From assembly GCA_007693915.1 (NCBI GenBank), contig RECS01000075.1, positions 1 through 57,913 of the forward strand: 57,913 bases of DNA. The letters run 5' to 3'. The notes beneath the pieces were generated by a model. That model was not told the DNA's origin. It saw only the letters and a program-made list of their open reading frames with translations, and did not search any database. Positions 53,340 through 57,913 of this stretch are shown in pieces. Source of the stretch: Saprospirales bacterium (GTDB taxonomy: Bacteria; Bacteroidota; Bacteroidia; Chitinophagales; Saprospiraceae). Position numbers and translations under genes: made by a program. Position 1 is the stretch's first letter. Each line of letters opens with the position of its first letter.

Positions 53340-53900
53340 GTGAACTCTTCAGTAAAGATAGACAGAGGGAAATTGCTTTTAGCCGAGCCATTTATGATTG
53401 ATCCCAATTTTAGGAGATCGGTGATCTTGTTGTGCGAACATCAGGAAGAGGGTAGTATTGGATTCATCCTGAATAAACCGCTAAAAATGAGAGTAGATAG
53501 ATTAGTCGCTGACTTTCCTGAGTTTGAAGCTCCTGTATATTATGGAGGCCCTGTAGCGAACGATACCATTCATTTTTTGCATCATTTTGGCGACCTAATC
53601 GAGGATAGTTTACCAGTTGGTAATAATACATTTTGGGGAGGAAATTTTGAAAAATTGAAGTTGCTGATTGATTCAAAGATGGTGAAGCCCAATGATGTGA
53701 AGTTTTTTGCAGGCTATTCAGGCTGGTCAACAGGACAACTGAATGAAGAATTAAATATTGGCACTTGGATTGCAGCTGAAATGGACCCCAACTACCTTTT
53801 GGCGGTTCCACCTAAAAAATTATGGTCGAAAGTATTAGCTATAAAGGGAGATACTTTTGCAGTTATGTCAAATATTCCCGATCAAATTTCTTGGAACTGA
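53340..53900 (+). CDS. YqgE/AlgH family protein
   Basis: This is a 186-residue member of the UPF0301/YqgE family. Typical blocks: KLLLAEPFMIDPNFRRSVIL at the start, GSIGFILNKPL, VYYGGPV and FFAGYSGWSTGQL. The start is GTG at 53340. Its biochemical role is unsettled; members occur next to Holliday junction resolvase or regulatory genes in other phyla. It is part of the fabD operon here, only 7 bases behind. Confidence 0.92.
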   Translation: MNSSVKIDRGKLLLAEPFMIDPNFRRSVILLCEHQEEGSIGFILNKPLKMRVDRLVADFPEFEAPVYYGGPVANDTIHFLHHFGDLIEDSLPVGNNTFWGGNFEKLKLLIDSKMVKPNDVKFFAGYSGWSTGQLNEELNIGTWIAAEMDPNYLLAVPPKKLWSKVLAIKGDTFAVMSNIPDQISWN

Positions 53901-53909
53901 TTTGCTACT

Positions 53910-55823
53910 GTGATAGAAATTAACAACATATCAGTTATTTATGGTGAACGCGCTGTGCTTGATTGTATCAGTCTCAACCTTACCTATGGTGATAAGATTG
54001 GTGTTATAGGAAAAAATGGATGCGGAAAATCCACTCTCCTTAAAATTTTATCCGGAATGCAAATGCCAGATGAAGGGTCATTCGCGATGCCATCGGATAC
54101 AACTATTGGTTTTCTGCATCAGGATATCAATATTGATTTAAAGCCTTCGGTAAAGGAAGCCTGTTTGTCAGGGCTTGAAGAATTAAAAAAGATTGAGTCA
54201 AAACTTAATGAATTAAAAAAGAAAGCAGAATCAGGACAAGAGCTGAATCCTAATGAAGGAATCAAGCTAAGTGAATTGGAAGAAAGATTTAGGCTGCTTG
54301 GTGGGTATAATCAGGAGGCGATGGCAGAGAAGATATTAAAAGGCCTCGGTTTTTCACCTGTCGATATTGAAAAGAAAGTAGGCGAACTGAGTGGTGGCTG
54401 GCGTATGCGGGTCGAACTTGCAAAAATTTTACTAGCCCGGCCGGATTTGCTTTTACTCGATGAGCCTACTAACCATTTGGATATGGAGTCCATTATCTGG
54501 CTTGAAGGCTGGCTAACCAATTTTGAAGGTACAGCCCTGATAGTTAGTCACGATGCTGAGTTTTTAGAAAATGCTACACAATCCATACTTGAAATACAGA
54601 ATGGAACCGCTTTCTACTTCAAGGGAAAATTTTCTCTATATCAGAAGTCGAGACAGGAGCGAATGGAAAATCAGCTGAGAGTATTTCAGAACCAACAAAG
54701 AGAAGTTCAGGACAGACAACGTACTATTGACCGATTTCGCGCGAAGGCTACTAAAGCCAAAATGGCTAAGTCAATGGCTAAGCAATTGGAAAAAATGGAG
54801 CTTGTAGAAAAGCCTGAGGAGGATACTACCACCATTCGTTTTCAGTTTCAGCCTCCTCCGCGAAGTGGTGATATAGTAGTTCGAACTAGCCGCCTGTCTA
54901 AGTCTTTCGATGAGTTAAAAGTTCTGGAAGACATTGATTTTCAGATTAGGAGAGGGGAAAAAGTTAGCCTTGTCGGTAAAAACGGCGAGGGCAAGACCAC
55001 TTTTATCAGGTTGATTTTAAATCAGCTCGAGAGAGATAATGGAGAGCTTGAGTACGGCCACAATGTTCAGATTGGATACTTTGCCCAAAATCAGGATAAA
55101 TTGCTCAATGGTGAATTGACATTGCTTGAGTTTATGGAAGAGGGCTGTCCCAATGAATTACGTCCCCGACTCCGTGGAATATTGGGGAATTTTCTTTTTA
55201 GTAATGATGATGTCGAGAAAAAGATAAAGGTTCTTTCGGGTGGTGAGCGTTCTCGCTTGGCAATGGCAAAAATGCTGCTGAGACCTTTTAATCTCTTGAT
55301 TCTAGATGAGCCTACCAATCACCTCGATATGCTGGCTAAAGATGTGTTAAAACAAACCATTGATCAGTTTGAAGGTACGGTCATTATTGTATCCCACGAC
55401 AGAGACTTTCTTAGAGGCCTTTCGAATAGAACGATTGAGTTTTCAGGGAGAAAAACACATGAATACCTCGGAGATATTGACTATTTTCTATCCAAAAAGG
55501 GTAAAGAAAATATTAGAGAATTTGAGATAAAGGACGCAAAGTTCGGAAATGGAAGTACTTCCTACTCACCCGCAAAAGAGAAGCAAGATGACTTTCAGTT
55601 GAGAAAAACGCTGAACCGAACCATAAGCTATTGTGAACGAAATATTGAAAAATTAGAAAAACTAATAGTACAGCTGGAAGAGAAAATGAGTGATCCTGAT
55701 TTTCATTCCAAGCCTGAAAGCATTGAAGCCTCCAAAGAATATGCTCGCTTTAAAGATGAGCTTAAGGAGGAAAATGTCAAGTGGGATAAAGCAGTAGAGG
55801 AGTTAGACGGGCTTGATGGTTAG
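53910..55823 (+). CDS. ABC-F family ATPase, Uup-like
   Basis: This is a cytoplasmic twin ATPase of 637 residues without membrane segments. Both nucleotide sites are complete: GKNGCGKSTL near residue 36 and GKNGEGKTTF near residue 355 (Walker A), with signatures LSGGWRMRVELAK and LSGGERSRLAMAK and Walker B ending LLLLDEPTNHLDM and LLILDEPTNHLDM. The linker is basic and helical. The last 70 residues are a charged coiled coil (for example LEKLIVQLEEKM), as in Uup, which distinguishes it from EttA. ABC-F proteins act on ribosomes or in DNA repair. The start is GTG at 53910, ten bases after the preceding stop. Confidence 0.93.
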   Translation: MIEINNISVIYGERAVLDCISLNLTYGDKIGVIGKNGCGKSTLLKILSGMQMPDEGSFAMPSDTTIGFLHQDINIDLKPSVKEACLSGLEELKKIESKLNELKKKAESGQELNPNEGIKLSELEERFRLLGGYNQEAMAEKILKGLGFSPVDIEKKVGELSGGWRMRVELAKILLARPDLLLLDEPTNHLDMESIIWLEGWLTNFEGTALIVSHDAEFLENATQSILEIQNGTAFYFKGKFSLYQKSRQERMENQLRVFQNQQREVQDRQRTIDRFRAKATKAKMAKSMAKQLEKMELVEKPEEDTTTIRFQFQPPPRSGDIVVRTSRLSKSFDELKVLEDIDFQIRRGEKVSLVGKNGEGKTTFIRLILNQLERDNGELEYGHNVQIGYFAQNQDKLLNGELTLLEFMEEGCPNELRPRLRGILGNFLFSNDDVEKKIKVLSGGERSRLAMAKMLLRPFNLLILDEPTNHLDMLAKDVLKQTIDQFEGTVIIVSHDRDFLRGLSNRTIEFSGRKTHEYLGDIDYFLSKKGKENIREFEIKDAKFGNGSTSYSPAKEKQDDFQLRKTLNRTISYCERNIEKLEKLIVQLEEKMSDPDFHSKPESIEASKEYARFKDELKEENVKWDKAVEELDGLDG

Positions 55824-55925
55824 CATATCTTACATTTTTTTACCAATACTTTGTAGAAAACCTTTCAAAGTCAATTTTTAACTATCAGATTTATAAGGTT
55901 TTTTCATTATTCTTTTTTATTCATA

Positions 55926-55957
55926 CAAAAAAAGAGCTGACTCATACGAGCCAGCTC
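55926..55957 (-). terminator. Intrinsic terminator of the fasciclin-repeat gene
   Basis: A hairpin with arms GAGCTGaCTC and GAGcCAGCTC and a 4-base loop is followed on the minus strand by a T run (plus-strand A run 55927-55933). It lies 55 bases after the stop codon of the gene ending at 56012. Confidence 0.82.
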
Positions 55958-56011
55958 CAAAACTTAAATTAAACCAAAAAAGGTTTGATATGAAAACTAT
56001 TTATCCACTTT

Positions 56012-57913
56012 TTATTGCTTAATGAATCTATCTCTTCCTATAAAATGGTCAGAAATGATATTCAGTAAGTAAGTTCCCGCTGGTAAATTGGAAACATTTA
56101 ATTTTTCAGCATTACCATTAAATCTGAATTGCTGAACCGTTTGTCCCTGAATGTTTATTACCTCAATTGTTACTTCATTATTAAGCAATTCTGAAGGCAG
56201 ATCCAGTTGGAGGTAATCTGATACAGGATTTGGATATATTGAAATATCAATTACATCAAGATTCCTTGTTGTATTCAGGTCTGGAACCAACACTGCATTA
56301 ATAACATGTACCACTCCATTTCCTGCTAAAATATCTGCAACGATTACTTGAGCATCATTAATAAATACATTTCCATTTTCAATAGTAACCAAAATATCTT
56401 GTCCAAGAACGGTAGTTGCCTCCATTCCATCGCTAAGATCAGTTGAAAGAACTTGCCCTGAAAGAACGTGGTATAGTAATACACTTGTTAAATCTCCGTC
56501 CGGATCATCTAACAGAGCTTCAAGTAATCCTTCAGGTAGTGCATCAAAGGCATCATCAGTTGGTGCGAAAAGCGTAAATGGTCCCTCACCCTGTAAAGTT
56601 TCTACAAGTCCCGCAGCATTGATTGCTGCTTCAAGGGTATTGTGTACATCACTACCCACAACTATATCCCATACAGTTTCGGGTAATTCGACTCCTGTAC
56701 AAGATAAGGTGGGAAATCCGTTATCTGTTTCAAGATTATCTGATGCATCTCCACAAGCACCTACCTCATTTATACCAATTAAATAGGTACCTGTATATGT
56801 TGCAGTCCAAGTAATTTCACAGTCCTGGACAAAAGTTACCAATTGTCCATCAGCATTAAATATAGTTAACTCAGGCTCCCAACTTCCTGCATTCGGTCCT
56901 TCACAAATAGAAAAAGTGTATTCGACCCCTTCTTGAAAGTTTTCAACTACATAAAGTTCACTTGCCCATGCTTCAAATGGCAATTGAAATACTGGGCAAG
57001 TACCATCAGGACCAGGTGTTGGGGCTCCATTAAAGGGTTCCGCATTGAAGTTTCCGTAAGGTCCACCAACAAATTCAACACATGGTCCTAATTGAGGTAG
57101 CAGCACAGCATCAATGACATGCACAACACCATTGTCAGCTTCAAGATCAGCAACTGTAACTAGTGCATTGTTAATGAAAACGTTTCCATTTTCGATGGTT
57201 ACCGTAACATTTTGCCCTAAAGCAGTCTCTATTTCCTGTCCATCTTCCAAGTCAGAAGAGAAAGCAATTGCACCTACAACGTGGTAAAGTAAAATTGCAG
57301 TAAGTAATTCTTCATCATCTAAGATGGCTTCTAATACCTCGGGATCGATGGCATCGAAGGCATCATCTGTTGGTGCAAAAACAGTAAAAGTTCCGTTTGG
57401 ATCACTGAGAATGCCATCAAGTCCTGCAATTTCTATAGCAGCCTGTAAAGTTAAGTGGTCATCTGATTCTGAAATGATATCGAAAACAGTGAAAGGTTCA
57501 TCTACTTCAGGTAGCAGCACAGCGTCAATAACATGCACAACACCATTGTCAGCTTCAAGATCAGCAACTGTGACTAGTGCATTGTTAATGAAAACGTTTC
57601 CATTTTCGATGGTTACCGTAACATTTTGCCCTAAAGCAGTCTCTATTTCCTGTCCATCTTCCAAGTCAGAAGAGAAAGCAATTGCACCTACAACGTGGTA
57701 AAGTAAAATTGCAGTAAGTAATTCTTCATCATCTAAGATGGCTTCTAATACCTCGGGATCGATGGCATCGAAGGCATCATCTGTTGGTGCAAAAACAGTA
57801 AAAGTTCCGTTTGGATCACTGAGAATGCCATCAAGTCCTGCAATTTCTATAGCAGCCTGTAAAGTTAAGTGGTCATCTGATTCTGAAATGATATCGAAAA
57901 CAGTGAAAGGTTC
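56012..57913 (-). CDS. Fasciclin-repeat T9SS surface protein, partial (5' end beyond the window)
   Basis: The frame is open to the right edge of the window (first base of a codon at 57913), so the gene is cut. Starting from the edge it encodes two fasciclin (FAS1) domains, each with the core FAPTDDAFDAI and the end VVHVIDAVLLP. A beta-sandwich region with PPC-like pattern (YTFSICEGPNAG, ATYTGTYLIGINE), a third, different FAS1 domain (FAPTDDAFDALPEGLLEALL) and a T9SS type A sorting domain (ISIYPNPVSDYLQL, LPAGTYLLNI) follow. FAS1 domains mediate cell adhesion. The first two domains are nearly identical at the DNA level. Confidence 0.9.
   Translation of the reverse strand, partial: EPFTVFDIISESDDHLTLQAAIEIAGLDGILSDPNGTFTVFAPTDDAFDAIDPEVLEAILDDEELLTAILLYHVVGAIAFSSDLEDGQEIETALGQNVTVTIENGNVFINNALVTVADLEADNGVVHVIDAVLLPEVDEPFTVFDIISESDDHLTLQAAIEIAGLDGILSDPNGTFTVFAPTDDAFDAIDPEVLEAILDDEELLTAILLYHVVGAIAFSSDLEDGQEIETALGQNVTVTIENGNVFINNALVTVADLEADNGVVHVIDAVLLPQLGPCVEFVGGPYGNFNAEPFNGAPTPGPDGTCPVFQLPFEAWASELYVVENFQEGVEYTFSICEGPNAGSWEPELTIFNADGQLVTFVQDCEITWTATYTGTYLIGINEVGACGDASDNLETDNGFPTLSCTGVELPETVWDIVVGSDVHNTLEAAINAAGLVETLQGEGPFTLFAPTDDAFDALPEGLLEALLDDPDGDLTSVLLYHVLSGQVLSTDLSDGMEATTVLGQDILVTIENGNVFINDAQVIVADILAGNGVVHVINAVLVPDLNTTRNLDVIDISIYPNPVSDYLQLDLPSELLNNEVTIEVINIQGQTVQQFRFNGNAEKLNVSNLPAGTYLLNIISDHFIGRDRFIKQ
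57095..57508 (-). repeat. FAS1-encoding repeat unit, inner copy
   Basis: This 414-base unit is repeated at 57509-57913 with three visible base differences across the shared part (at the paired positions near 57110, 57116 and 57158). The unit encodes 138 residues, one FAS1 domain. Confidence 0.9.
57509..57913 (-). repeat. FAS1-encoding repeat unit, edge copy (cut by the window)
   Basis: This is a near-identical copy of the unit at 57095-57508, continuing beyond the right edge. The last bases of the window (CAGTGAAAGGTTC) are the same as those at 57487-57499, exactly 414 bases earlier. Confidence 0.9.

Overview
The window is a stretch of chromosome from a free-living aerobic member of the Bacteroidota. 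Four lines of evidence support this: a complete alternative complex III (Act) plus aa3-type oxidase operon, four secreted proteins ending in a type IX secretion (T9SS) type A sorting domain, a TonB receptor paired with a DUF5689 lipoprotein, and several promoters matching the Bacteroidota TTG / TAnnTTTG consensus. The dockerin-like T9SS protein and the 481-residue all-helical protein remind me of Saprospirales, but that placement is an inference. Most of the window is core metabolism. I see no prophage, CRISPR array, intact insertion sequence or integrative element.

Layout. 1-114: decayed end of an RHS-repeat gene at the left edge. 471-1265: thyA. 1403-16195: one long respiratory operon, actABCDEF then coxB, coxA, the heme O synthase gene, two subunit III genes and subunit IV, closed by a terminator at 16242. 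16296-17786: oxidase accessory genes, namely a cysteine-free SCO1-like protein, a DUF420 (CtaM-like) protein and a small CPMC membrane protein, closed by a two-way terminator. 17849-24270 (minus strand): outer-membrane barrel, DUF423, ung, a secreted SH3-like protein, a YidD-TPR fusion, an RluA pseudouridine synthase and a RibF-glycosyltransferase fusion. 24455-26659: mrp, a NifU-type scaffold and pyrF. 26669-29471 (minus): small membrane protein and copA. 29633-30604: secreted Mn-type superoxide dismutase lipoprotein and tRNA-His. 30608-39413 (minus): TonB receptor, DUF5689 lipoprotein, secreted phospholipase D-like enzyme and an S41-like protein without the catalytic serine. 39683-46056: T9SS cargo, pterin synthase, FkbM methyltransferase, small secreted and lipid-binding-like proteins, pabC/pabB and a helical protein. 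46336-48843: large T9SS protein with dockerin-like and cohesin-like parts. 48903-51603 (minus): fructosamine kinase and a LytS/LytTR two-component pair. 51797-55823: folE, fabD, yqgE/algH and an ABC-F ATPase. 56012-57913 (minus): a fasciclin-repeat T9SS protein running off the right edge.

How the genes work together. The Act complex oxidises menaquinol and hands electrons through its c hemes to the aa3 oxidase encoded directly behind it. The following genes look like copper/heme assembly helpers, and CopA may serve copper balance for the same oxidase. The 30.6-39.4 kb block looks like a surface uptake and digestion locus. Since phospholipase D-fold enzymes include phosphodiester-cleaving nucleases, I suggest it scavenges nucleic acid or another phosphodiester substrate.

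The most unusual items are the cysteine-free SCO1-like protein inside an oxidase cluster, the in-frame RibF-glycosyltransferase fusion, the exported YidD-TPR fusion, the S41-like protein with glycine at the nucleophile, the possible phosphodiester-scavenging locus, and the near-identical 414-bp repeats at the right edge. No wholly new defence or mobile system was found.
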